Below are positions 1 through 10,800 of a stretch of 64,000 bases of DNA, piece by piece (the first letter of the stretch is position 1; the number at the start of each line of letters is the position of its first letter). The position numbers were made by a program, and so were the translations under genes. A model generated the notes under the pieces. The model saw only the letters and a list, made by a program, of their open reading frames with translations, did not search any database and was not told the origin of the DNA. The stretch is from Turritopsis dohrnii (taxonomy: Eukaryota; Cnidaria; Hydrozoa; Anthoathecata; Oceaniidae), in the NCBI GenBank assembly GCA_027922465.2, contig BQMF02000602.1, positions 124,001 through 188,000 of the forward strand, given 5' to 3'.

Positions 1-516
1 GCTTGTTTGTATACCATGAGCTAGTAATGGGTTGGAGGTAACCCTTAGCATTTCCTTGCTTGAGAGTTGCGCGGATTTCAGCTTCACTAGTTCTTATCAC
101 AATATTTGCTACTTTCTTTATCCCTTCATCTGAAAGGATAGTGGAGGGTTTTTCTCTGTACACCTTGTATTGTGTAGACAACGTGAATTCTTCCCGTCTT
201 ATGAACCAAGAAGTTTCATCTTGCCAGGTGTTGTTGTACCTAAAGTAGAGTCCATATGACCTCGAGTACCCTTCTATCAGTTTTACTGTGAAGGGAATTT
301 GTTTGCCATCTTTCTTTCTCCAAACTACTTTACATTCTTCCTGTGTTTTTGATATAAACCCTAATCTTGCTTCTGTTGTCGCTGCATATACCGTTTTTCC
401 TTGGTATTGCCAGCTGTATGGGTAATCCCATCGTTGTTTTAACTCTTTATTACAGAAATTCACGATTGTCAATAGATTGTCTATTTGGTTGCCGATAATC
501 TGGGATGGTGCTTCAT
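1..516 (-). CDS. Partial unknown protein, interrupted by hAT-like insertion
   Basis: On the minus strand this stretch is open in one frame for about 170 codons with no stop and runs off the left edge. The peptide is rich in aromatic and charged residues (for example KELKQRWDYPYSWQYQGKT and RYNNTWQDETSWFIRREE). I do not recognise the family. The frame is broken at 516/517 by the insertion at 517-1174. Joining across the TSD, the frame continues into 1180-1196 and then meets a stop, so an intron acceptor probably lies there. It may be an exon of a host gene or part of an older mobile element. The start and the C-terminus are not in view. Confidence 0.5.
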
Positions 517-1174
517 CAGGGGCTAATACAGGATTTGAATTTGGGCGGCGGTAGCCGCACATTGAGCGTGACGAGCGAAGTGAGTCAGGCGAACAAATGC
601 AGCTGGGGGTCAGGGGGGGCGCTGTAAGCCCCCTCTGTGGGGTCCGGGGGGCGAAGCCCCGAAAAATTTTCGATTTAAAACTTTCTCATTTCTTGTTATT
701 CGTGTCGTAACAGTCTTTCCTGTAGAATCTTCAAATGTTCTTCGAAATTCAATCACGCGAATCGGCATGTTTACCTTCCGCCATTTTTGATTTCTTTACT
801 TTGTGTATATTTTAAAGAACTATATAATCATTTCGAAAGTTTCAGTTCGTAAAGTAATCACCTAGCCTTGGTAACCAGGTGCGGAAACCTCACAGAGTGC
901 CCTTCTTTCCCAGCGCTTCTTCTCTGCTTAACGCTAAATCGTAAGTCTGATTTAGCGCAAAAGAGAGAAGAAGCGACGGTAACGAGGTTGGCTTTCCGCT
1001 TTAAAATAAGATGAACGAGTTTTGTTTCTCCTCACGATTCCTTTTTTCCCTTCTCACATTCTTTTTTGATCTTTCCAAAAAAAAATTTTTCCCTTTTTTT
1101 TTTGAATTTGGGCACCTCGATCTTGGCGCCCAATAGCGGTTACCGCTATGAAATTTGACCTGTATTAGCCCCTG
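517..1174. mobile_element. Non-autonomous hAT-like element with 5-bp TSD
   Basis: The two ends are a perfect 15-bp inverted repeat, CAGGGGCTAATACAG at 517-531 and its complement at 1160-1174. They are flanked by the direct repeat TTCAT (512-516 and 1175-1179). The interior is 658 bp with no coding capacity. It includes a GC-rich block (540-665), which shares a ~30-bp motif with the element at 15993, and a hairpin at 914-975. CAGGG ends are typical of hAT elements, but the 5-bp duplication is shorter than the usual 8 bp. The same end type and TSD size occur at 15993-16229 and 45340-52776. Confidence 0.8.
914..975. other. Long hairpin inside hAT-like element
   Basis: CGCTTCTTCTCT is followed by a second inner stem around GCTAAATC and then AGAGAGAAGAAGCG. 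Together they can fold into a two-part stem with a loop of about 7 nt. It lies within the mobile element at 517-1174 and may be a structural or subterminal feature of it. Confidence 0.6.
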
Positions 1175-1179
1175 TTCAT

Positions 1180-1813
1180 ACCGCTGGATCTTGAACTCAC
1201 TTGCATTGCATTAGTTGTGCATTACTTGCACTAATTTGTAGTAATAAGATGGTAGCCAGAATTCTAAATATTGACCAGTCGTGATTTCGAGCATACTTTA
1301 CAATATTCTTTTGCTTTTCAGTTGTAGAGCCAAATTCCGTACCTCGCCAAATTCCGTACCGGCAACCTCGGGTTTGCAGAGGGATTAGAGTCATGACTTT
1401 AAACCAACCAGGAAATATGGATGGGCCATCATAGTGCTACTTCTGCTATCCAGTTCCTTTATCAATGTTTTGGTTCTACAAGTATTAGCATTTACTCTGT
1501 ATTTTTATAATTTTGGATAGTTGATGGAATTATGAGACAAATAATGAATGAATAATATTATTCTTTGGTTATTATTTCGAAATAAAGTATTACCCCACCT
1601 CCATTCCCCAAAGAAAACAACAAACAGCACGGTCATCGGGAGGTGTGTTCTTTTTTAGGAAGTTGATATATATATTGTAGAGAGAGAGTGTGTGAAGTTG
1701 TTTACCCAGTAATGGGTGATGGTGAAGAATGAAGACAGGTGAGTATTTCAACATGATGTTTCTGGTTTTGAGCATTTAAAAAAGCTACATTTAGCCAAAT
1801 TATTATCTATTTT
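1180..1813. other. No gene seen
   Basis: AT-rich, with a short GA-rich run near 1680. Nothing was assigned, apart from the possible continuation of the frame described for 1-516 at the left edge. Confidence 0.4.
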
Positions 1814-2834
1814 TTACATATCAAGTAAAAAGTTTTCTATATCTGAATATTTAAATTTGAGTTTTTTCTTGAGCCAATTGTCGATTACTTTGATTCTCGC
1901 GTCATCTTTATGCACTGAAAATAAAACTGTGTTTACCAAAATAACAAAACTGTATAGATCACTATAAGTTGATTGTACTGAAATTCCATTTAGTACAGAT
2001 GGTTCAATATGTTTATGAAAAGATTTGTAGACAACCTTTTTCCCTCTTGTTATTAAGCAGCTTTCACTAAAGTCAATGATACACGGAATCCATTCTTTGT
2101 TATCATTTCTATAAATTAGAATATTATCTTCTTTAATGTCATTATGGATGTAACTACACTCATGAATATGTTTTATTGCTTTAAATATGGCCTTCAAAAA
2201 TTCATTCCAATCTGTAAGAACAAATTTAGAACCATTTTTTAAGAGCTTCCATACTGTTAACGACTTGTCATGGTATCCACAAAACTGCATCAGTAGCATT
2301 TTTTTTTCTAGACATACACCATATAACAATGGGAGGTTAGGACTAGCTTTAATGTTGATTAATGCTAATGCTTCTCTTGTTATTCTTTGACTTGTAAAAT
2401 TTCCATCCATGTATGATTTAACTGCTATTATGTTGCTCCGATATTTACAGATAGAAACTGTACCAAATGCACCTCTTCCTACATTCTCTACAATGACTTT
2501 CATAGTTTCATTGACTAACTCCTTGGATAATTGAAATGATGGTGGAATTGGCAGTACTGATTTCATTTGTGTACCAATGGATTTGGTTTCAACACCAGTA
2601 GATTTCGCGTTTATTGACACATAAGGTATTCGGCAATGTATGCCATAATAGTGATATGGACCACGACTGTACTTTTGTCGTCTACAGCCAGGAAAGCATT
2701 GTCTTACTAGTTTTCCAATTCTTGTATTAGTCAGACCTGGAAAACGAGCTTTTGTGTTATTGAGTACTTCAGTTACTGGTATAGATATGGACATATATCC
2801 TGATGCTTCTCCACTGATATATTGTTCTTTTAGC
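1814..2834 (-). CDS. RFX-like winged helix fused to protein kinase
   Basis: A single open exon encodes about 340 aa. A splice acceptor (TTCATAG) sits just upstream at 2835-2836, so at least one 5' exon is missing from this model; the first internal Met is at 2794. Counting from that Met, residues 8-54 resemble an RFX DNA-binding domain (IGKLVRQCFPG, then SRGPYHYYGI). Residues ~100-320 form a kinase domain: Gly loop GRGAFGTV (107-113), Lys126, Glu141, catalytic-loop HND (217-219) with Asn224, and DFS in place of DFG (241-243). The Lys, Asp, Asn and Asp needed for catalysis are present, so activity is plausible. Substrate is unknown. No frame defects are visible. Confidence 0.8.
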
Positions 2835-2839
2835 CTATG

Positions 2840-3820
2840 AATTGAAAATAAAAATGTTAAAAAACCTGGTAACTATGGTAAAAGTGACACTGACATGACT
2901 GGTTATAAATTTTCTGAAAAAAAGAAGTTTACCATGTAGTTATTTCCATATTGCTATAAGATACTTTTTGGTGGCTTTTGTCTTCTACCTGAAAAAATGT
3001 TTATAAAATATTTTATTTGACATGATTGTATAATAATGTTGCTTTCCTTACTGGGACATTGAAAAAACATCTAAATTTAGCAAGCTTATGTCAATTTGTT
3101 TACCTTGCTCATAATGTTATTTCTGGAAATATCTGTTTCTCTTTGTTTTTAATATTCTGCACTTAAACTCTAGATTTGAAAAACTACATAATTTTAGATT
3201 TTCCTGTTTTCATAGATTACTGAAGAAAGGGTATATGATAAGGGTATATTCTATATGAATAGAAAAACTAAGCACTCAGCACTAGGTGTAAGATGGAACC
3301 ATGTCAACAACAAAATGATTTAAAACCAATACTTAATATATGGATCTTTATTTTGCATAAAATTTTATATTACATGAAGCAAATAATAAAATGCAAAAAG
3401 CTAAAAGATTAAAAAGAGGAATCCATAAAAACTGAATTGATGGTTTTCATTAAAAATGCTACATAATGTTTATACTAGGTACTAATGATATGGATATTTC
3501 CTACTTGCATAAAATTGTGTTTAATGACGTTCTCGGAACTTTCTTAAATCTTTTTTTAAGTCCATCATATGAATTTTAATATATATTTGAATACATCCAG
3601 ATAAAGTACAAATTCGTTGTAAAGGACTAGGTTTTCACTTAAAATACCTATATTACATTGTTTTTATTTTGGTGTGACAAAAAGGAGGATAAAAAACTAA
3701 AAGAACTAATTTTCCTTGTAATCAAAAAGATTCTTAAAATAGTTTGCAAAAATCTTAACATAAATGTCAAATATTGGTCAGCCAACCAAGATAAAAACTG
3801 TTAGTCACCAAACATTCTCT
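2840..3820. other. Intergenic or intronic, no feature
   Basis: AT-rich sequence between two minus-strand genes. It may hold the first intron of the kinase gene. No coding signal or repeat was found. Confidence 0.4.
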
Positions 3821-4382
3821 TTAGTCAGATTCAGGACTTCTTGCCAAATAACTGTCACCATTATCCTCTAACTTGGCCCCAACATCAATGTCGATAGATC
3901 GCAAATGTTTTAAAAATAACACCATGTCTTCTAAGTATTTGAATTCAAATGCTGTATGGTCATTAACATAATCAATGCAAGATCGCTCTTCGTGTCTATC
4001 TTCGCATTCATTTGGGTCGTTCATCTTCTTCCAAGCATTTTCTATTTCTCTAAGAAAGTGAGGCTCTCTGCTATATAGTACATCTGGGAGTTTTGGTGGC
4101 TTCTTGAATATGTTTTTGTTTGCGGCCAGCCATTCCTCTGCTTTCACTATTTCTGGAAAGTGCGTTTTGCAGAAACTTGTTATTTCATCTGCTAATGAAT
4201 AAACAAAAGAAAATGTTGAATTGAAGATTATAACAGATATGGTATATAACAATTGTATACATACCTGTACTCAATTGAGTAGTTCTGGATTTTTTTGAAG
4301 GTGGAATCATTCTTTTAGTCATTTTGTCTTTACTTTGCGGCTGTTTAACTTTGCTGCTGTCAGCTTGTTTGATTTTAAACAT
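3821..4382 (-). CDS. Small two-exon gene of unknown function (162 aa)
   Basis: Exon 1 is 4382-4265, ending in donor GTATGT. Exon 2 is 4191-3821, preceded by acceptor TTCATTAG with a T-rich tract. The join keeps frame (phase 1, Gly/Ala codon) and gives 162 residues and a stop. The N-terminus is short and basic (KVKQPQSKDKMTKRM). The rest is a globular-looking acidic region with FPEIVKAEEWLA and FLREIENAWKKM. I do not recognise the family. It lies upstream of the kinase gene on the same strand and could be part of a larger locus, but its own stop separates it. A further 5' exon cannot be excluded because an AG lies just before the Met. Confidence 0.5.
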
Positions 4383-4640
4383 TTCTAAAGCTATTAGGTT
4401 TTACACAGTAATGAAAGCATCTTATATATTTTCATAAAACTGCAAATCACTGATTATTGAAATATCATACCTTTACTGTTTCTTTTTAAATAGATCTTCG
4501 AGGATGATTCTAATAATGATACAGTAGGAAGAAATCCAAGATGTTTTGTGAAAATACTATACTACTTTTTTTTACTTTATTTAACCTATTTTAACTTGTA
4601 TAATTTAGTAACAAACCTGATGTTGTTGTTGTCTTTGCAG

Positions 4641-4733
4641 AGGAAATGTCTTTATGAGATGTTGTCACCTCTTGTTCTAGATCATAATAATACAGAAACA
4701 ATGTCAGTAGTTAAAAGAAACAATTTTGGTTGA
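4641..4733 (+). CDS. Possible terminal exon, unknown gene
   Basis: A strong acceptor (T-rich tract, then CTTTGCAG at 4640) is followed by 30 open codons and a TGA. An upstream candidate exon begins after TTTAAATAG near 4493. The peptide (RKCLYEMLSPLVLDHNNTE) is not recognised. It may be a chance ORF. Confidence 0.2.
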   Translation, partial: RKCLYEMLSPLVLDHNNTETMSVVKRNNFG

Positions 4734-5072
4734 CTGGATTATTTTGGTGGAAAATCTTTAAACCATTACCAACTGTTTCACTGGAAAGTTCGTTTAACTG
4801 ATGGTTGATTGGTACTGGGATAAGGGTTTCAAGATTTGCTGTTGGAATTTCCATGTCTTCTAAATACAGTTACATTTACATCGTTGAAAGTCCTTGCTTT
4901 AGATTTTAAGGCACTGATGGTAGAATGCTGAGAGGTTAGGTAATGTTGGAGCATAGCTCCTTTTACAATAATTAATTATAGAAATTATAGAAATGAAGAA
5001 ACTCCTTACCACTTGCCACGATTCTCATATCGTCCATTACATGATTTGAAGTGTGCGTAACGTTGATATTTT

Positions 5073-7616
5073 CTAGGAATAAAATGTGTTCTGTTTTAAT
5101 TTTTTTAGGTAAAACTCAGCGCCTTGGCAATCGATCACCTTGTGCAGATGAGCTCTTAACATGGACATGGAATTGTAATTAGAACGTTTAAGCGACGTAA
5201 GAGACAATGAAAATCTAATATGTATTACATAGAGAGAATAAAATAATGTTTCTTTACTTTGTACGTTTAGATTGATTTGTTTCACTTCCTTTTGTTGCTC
5301 TCTTTTTCTTGACCTGAATAAACCACAACGACAAGCAAAATCAAAGGCTTTCTCCTTGCAACATTTGTGGTCACAATTCGATGTTCCAGAGAAGCAATCA
5401 TTGCAGTTGTGAGACTCGTCAATGTGTTCGTTTAGATAAGATCCCAGAATTTCTCCAATGTTGTTTTTTCTTTTTCTTTCCCAATGAACGGTCGAATAAA
5501 GAAAGCATGGGAATTTATTCTCCTTTAAAGTTTTCAGTTGCTTTTCAAAGAGATTTTTATGTTCATTACTCTTTTCGTTATCTACACCATCGTACAATCT
5601 TGCCGCTACTTGATGGTCGTAGGTTATGCATGCAAACTCCATAAAATGATCGATTTGATAGCCTTTCTGTAATTTCGCTCTCATTTTGCCATGATAAAAG
5701 TCATTTCTCAGCAACTCTGCCTGCTCTGTTACGAGTCCAAGAACATCTTTTTTTGTTTTTACCTGTTCGGCAATGTTCTCTTCTTCGGTCGGTCTTTCAC
5801 TTTCACTTTCTTCCCATTTCACCAATTGGCCCCAAAAAATATTTTTCACATACTCATCTTCGCCTTCGAATGAAACTTTACATAATCCCCCTGGCACTAA
5901 CTCGACGACGCATCCAATTCGATTCCTTGGTGTAAAAGGATCCATTGTTTGACTTCTTGGCACTTTGTACAGAACTTTATCACCGACTTTAATGTTGTTA
6001 CCTTTTGCTCCTTTGATTCGGTATTGGATGTTCCTGTGAATTGTATATTCCGTAGACTCCAATGCAGCAAGATGTGACAGGTTCTGCTTTTGACCCAAAA
6101 GAAAAAGGGCTAAATTAAAATTTTGCAGTGAAAACTCAGGTTCTTCTGATAAGGTCTCTGATGTTTCTGAAACATTAACCTCAACTGCATTTTTTTCCTT
6201 AAAAACACCCTCATGAAGATTTGATGATGCACACAGCTGATACAAATGAGTATCTGAAATGCATTTTAATGTTTCCGTTATGTTTTGGAAATCAACATTC
6301 ACAATTTCCCCATCCTCATCACCAGAAGAAAGCCCTTCATCATCAGTCTCTTCATTCTCCATAGTATCCCAACTATAATCTTCCGGCACCACGCTGAATC
6401 TAAGAGATGATGGCTCCCTCTGCTTGTATACCCTGAATGGTATATCGTCGATTGTGGCATGCCATGAGTTGTTAATATAGGTGGCAACAGCTGGTAAATA
6501 CAACGGCCACACCTGCCCCTGTGTTTCATGGTCAAGCTTCTGCAATACTCTTGATAAAATTGATTTAATGCGCTTGTTTAGATTTTCAACTTGACCTTGT
6601 GACTGCGGATGATAAGGTCTGCCATGAATAATTTTGACATTATTGCCTTTCAAAAAGAGGGTAATTACTTTAGCTACAAACTCTTTACCATTGTCTGATT
6701 GAAAAATATCAGGGTAGCCTTCTTTTTCAAACAAGAAATTGGCTATGTAGTAAATTGGTTCGGCTTCTTTTTTGGCCAATGGGAATATCCAGCAATATTT
6801 CGAGAAACAATCCTTAAGCACCAGTATGTAACGAAATTTCCATTTATTGTTTAACATATATTTGCGCCTTTTGCCCACCATATCAACAAGGTCAAACTGG
6901 ATTCTCTCATGTGGTAACTCTGTTCTGATTGGTTTTGGCGGCGGGGGATGATTGATGGGAAGAATTTTATTTCTAGCGCAGGTTTTACATTTTTTGAGGT
7001 AACTCCGCACTTCTTCATTTATGCCATGGTAAAAGTGCTCCCTTTCAAATGCTTTAACAAGACCTTTTTGACTTATCGGCTTACAAGATTCAGTTCCATC
7101 TAATACCTTGAACTTATGAAGTTCATCCAAAATGCCCTCGATATTCTCTAAGGGTACAACAATCTTACGGGTAATTTCCTTCTTAGTTTTGTCGTCATAG
7201 AAAATACGGATAAGAGAAGGTTTACTATCGCTTGTGTTCTCTAATTCACCATCTTCTCCTAATTTTAGTTCAAAAAGTGGGCGATCATTGCACTTTTTGT
7301 GAAAGAAGCGAATTTTATTTTTATGCATGAAATCGAAAAGTTTGCTATGCTCCTCTTCTGAAAACATGTTGGGGTTGTGTCTTGATAACAGTACATTGTT
7401 TATCATTTCGTAAAGCTGCAAATTCATGACTCGGAACGTTGGACCTGATGAAAAAGATAAGGCAATGAAATGAATATTCGTATTATGACCTCTATGGTGT
7501 ATGGTTCTATAATACAAAGATTCCAACTGTCCCGAATTCAGGTACCCTGTCCCGAAGTCCCGAAATACCATAGATTTGTCCCGAATTAAAGTTAAAGTCT
7601 CCACTTTCCAAAGCAA
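5073..7616 (-). CDS. KRBA2/Ginger-like integrase-type transposase
   Basis: This is a long uninterrupted minus-strand ORF of 847 codons. The likely start is the internal Met at 7427, because a good acceptor (CTTTTTCATCAG) lies just before it and the first ~60 residues look unlike protein. In order: an H2C2 zinc-binding motif (HFYHGI, then KKCKTCARN), an rve integrase core with FDLVDM, SDNGKEF and GQVENLNKR as the D, D, E residues, an acidic linker, an SH3-like segment (GDKVLYKVP), and a Cys-rich C-terminal region (NCNDCF, CDHKCC, CRCG). The last ~60 residues may be read-through. Such genes derive from Gypsy-integrase-related Ginger DNA transposons. I found no TIRs or reverse transcriptase nearby, so it may be a domesticated gene or an element with decayed ends. 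Confidence 0.75.
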   Translation of the reverse strand: MLWKVETLTLIRDKSMVFRDFGTGYLNSGQLESLYYRTIHHRGHNTNIHFIALSFSSGPTFRVMNLQLYEMINNVLLSRHNPNMFSEEEHSKLFDFMHKNKIRFFHKKCNDRPLFELKLGEDGELENTSDSKPSLIRIFYDDKTKKEITRKIVVPLENIEGILDELHKFKVLDGTESCKPISQKGLVKAFEREHFYHGINEEVRSYLKKCKTCARNKILPINHPPPPKPIRTELPHERIQFDLVDMVGKRRKYMLNNKWKFRYILVLKDCFSKYCWIFPLAKKEAEPIYYIANFLFEKEGYPDIFQSDNGKEFVAKVITLFLKGNNVKIIHGRPYHPQSQGQVENLNKRIKSILSRVLQKLDHETQGQVWPLYLPAVATYINNSWHATIDDIPFRVYKQREPSSLRFSVVPEDYSWDTMENEETDDEGLSSGDEDGEIVNVDFQNITETLKCISDTHLYQLCASSNLHEGVFKEKNAVEVNVSETSETLSEEPEFSLQNFNLALFLLGQKQNLSHLAALESTEYTIHRNIQYRIKGAKGNNIKVGDKVLYKVPRSQTMDPFTPRNRIGCVVELVPGGLCKVSFEGEDEYVKNIFWGQLVKWEESESERPTEEENIAEQVKTKKDVLGLVTEQAELLRNDFYHGKMRAKLQKGYQIDHFMEFACITYDHQVAARLYDGVDNEKSNEHKNLFEKQLKTLKENKFPCFLYSTVHWERKRKNNIGEILGSYLNEHIDESHNCNDCFSGTSNCDHKCCKEKAFDFACRCGLFRSRKREQQKEVKQINLNVQSKETLFYSLYVIHIRFSLSLTSLKRSNYNSMSMLRAHLHKVIDCQGAEFYLKKLKQNTFYS

Positions 7617-7644
7617 AAAAAGATTTTATTTTTCGTTGCCTATA

Positions 7645-7864
7645 GACCTATCCATAAATTCATAAATTATTTATTGTGCAGCCCTCGCCTCGTTTCTAAT
7701 CTAAATAATTATTACGTAACCCGTGATAATAAAAGATTTTAATAAAATAATTTTTCTCCAAGGTATCATCAGCTTTTGTGAATGATAAAAACGTCATTAT
7801 TATTCAACTTGAAAACGAGGTGAAGGCTGCTACGATAAATAAATTATTAATTTATGGATAGGTC
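7645..7864. mobile_element. MITE with TA target duplication
   Basis: Imperfect inverted repeats of about 50 bp: GACCTATCCATAAAT at 7645 and its complement ending at 7864, continuing inward through a shared CAGCC...CCTCGTTT segment. The flanks are TA on both sides. It is 220 bp with no ORF. TA flanks suggest a Tc1/mariner-type donor. It sits just upstream of the integrase ORF. Confidence 0.75.
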
Positions 7865-7869
7865 TATTG

Positions 7870-10800
7870 AGACATCATTTTCGAATTTAAAACCCGTATA
7901 AAAATTACCCAGAATTCTAGTACTCCTCTACATCTAACTTATAAAATACGAAAAATAAATTCATACTACACAAGTTCTACCATTTTTTTGTGTTTTCATG
8001 TCACAGAATATAGAATTCCGTTTTACCATTACTTTCAGCAACCTCATCCCTAGGCCCCCTTCGTCTCTTCTGAAACTTAACACATAGGGGAACCTCCGGT
8101 AGTTAACACATATACGACACTGTCCCGAATTTGACAAGTAACAAGTTGGAATGTATGATAATATGTTATAAAATATCTCAAAGGTTGGCCGGAATTAGCG
8201 ACACAATGACTTTCTGTGCATTGGACAGATTTAAGCAACACACATTCTAGACAACAAACATGGTATTGCGCCAAAAGAGGCGTTCATCTCCCGTGTCAAG
8301 ACCCGTGTTCACTTAAGCGCGGTGTAAAAACATCGCTTTGTAGTAGAAAGTAAGTACACTCCTGCGAAATTCGCTGACAAAGATTAATATTGACTAATCC
8401 GAGCATTTTAACTTGAAAGCTTCGTGCGTGCGGTTGGGTAGTCACATGCCTTTATAAAGATCTAAGTCCGAACGCTCAAGTAAAAAAGAAAAAACGTTGA
8501 TAATTCGACGCTTTCTGAATTCCCATTCAATACATCACAGTATTTGTCAAAGGTAACTCTTGTTTCACAAATATGAAAGCCAAATTCACAACTTATAGAA
8601 ATCTATAACATTTTAGGTAGATTATAAAAACGGAATACTCATGAAATTTTGTACGTCATCAGAATCACTGGCACTCATGCTAACAATTTTTAAAAAAGTC
8701 GAAGTATTCCTTTTTAATTTCACTGTCCTACAATTTATTACTTCCAAAAGCCAGCCATGATAGCGTTAAAGATAATGAACTGTTACAAGTTGAGCTGAGG
8801 GTTGCACTATGCTAATGTCAGTAGAAATAGAACAATTGAGAAATGAATTAGCAGCTGTTTATTATTAACAAAGCGTTCAAAGTAAAAAATTATTGGCTCT
8901 CTGTGGATATTATCTCACGTGGAAACACTTTCGAAACACTTTCGATTGCTAATTCCTTAGTTGTATTTTCCGTGAACTCAACTCTTTATGTTGTGAAATG
9001 GGACGAAAATAGGAAAATCGTTATAGAAAGTTATTGCATAACGCATTTACTGTAATAAGTAACTGAGTGTGTTTCTGATATTAGGAAGGGCGCTCATTAG
9101 AGAAGGGGCAGTAATATAATTTTTGCTTCGCACACAGTTCTGTGATAAACTTTCCTGTTTTTTCTAAAACGAATCATCCCCATCAGACACACAACTAAGA
9201 AAAAATGTCTTAGCAACGCTGTCGTTTGGTCAAAAACTTTTGGCAAATACTTTATTCACAGGGACGTAGAGTTGTGGGGGGTTTGCCTATAAAAAGCACT
9301 CAAAATCTATAATTTCAACATGATTTTCAATTTTTAGGAAAGGCAAATGAAAATTCCTCATAATCAGGGGGTGCTCTTATTAAAGAGGGGCGCTTATATA
9401 GAAATTTTCGCATCAAAGGGGGCGATTACTATAGAGCCCTCCCCTATTACAGTAAACACGGAACGTTTTTCTGAAAAATCCCCTTTCATCATAAAACATG
9501 CAGGTTTGTATTCAAACACCATGAATAATGATCACACATTATTTAAGAGCTGGTACTGTAAATAGCGTACTAGAAAAGCGTGACTCGGGACCCTAAACAT
9601 CATAGGTGAGATCTAGGATCGTAAATATAAAATACCATATACAAATTCTCACATATAGAACGCTTTGTTATTATGTTATGTTGCGTATACATAAATTTGA
9701 TCGACAGATATGAAAACACATGAAAAATAAGGTTGTAAATTCAAATTTGCATCAATGGGATGTTTTAGCATAATGAAATGAGTTGTTATCTTCAAAAAGT
9801 AAATGGAAGTTCTGATGTTATAAATATTAGTTTTCATACGAATTGAAAAACGTTCTTTGTTCCAGGGTTCCTGCCTTTTCATCTATGTCATAATCATTAA
9901 AATATTATTTGCCACAACGATTGTAAATCAGTAAAAATTAACGGTAAAACTAACAGCAAAGTTTAAAAGTCAAATGCCATAATTTTCAAACAGATAATCG
10001 GTGCACAATAACAAACTGAACAAAAATGCAATCCAATTTCTGGATTTGAAACATACAGTAAAAAACATTCTACATAAAAACGAGAAAGAAAAACACCTAT
10101 TTTTGTGAAAGGGAAATTCAAATGTTGTTTCCAATACATTCTCAAATATTCTCAAATAGCAATAGAAATAGGAAATAAACTACAAATAAAAAGTGAAAAT
10201 TAGGATTCATGAACTTACAAAATCTTTTAAAGGCTGAAATATAATACAACTGATCTAAATTGTCATTTTCCTTCAATTTTGTTATGAAAATTTCGCACAA
10301 ACATTGTGATCTTTCTTGTATATACAAATTTCATTTTTATGCCTAATTTCTTATACAACATGGCACATGCTAAATGAAGGTTATGTATTATTATGCCATA
10401 AAAGGAATACCTTTTTTATTTATCATTAAAATTTCATTTGGAAGTTTGAATAAATAAAAGGAAATTTAAATGAAAAGAAGGTAAATAATGTTTCCATGCA
10501 TCATTATTTAATGTGAGCACAAGTAAGTGTTATTTCTACACTTCAACAGAGTTCATAGAACTCCTGACTTTAAGGAGTAAAAAAGGTATCATTTTCCCTG
10601 ACTTTTCTCTAAAATCACCCTGTTTTCCCTGACTTTATTGCCTACTTAAAGTGCCACAGAGTCAAGATTACACATTCAGAAGTATCAATTTATAGGCTAG
10701 AGATTTACGATACTATGTTAGTTAACTCTGAAAGAAAGAAACAAAATTGATAGATGATTGGGTAAACAAATTTATATTATTTGAACAAAGTTAGTAAAAG

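Noticed and set aside
9240..9470. CAGGGACG near 9260 as another hAT-like end
   Set aside because: No inverted partner or TSD was found within several kb.
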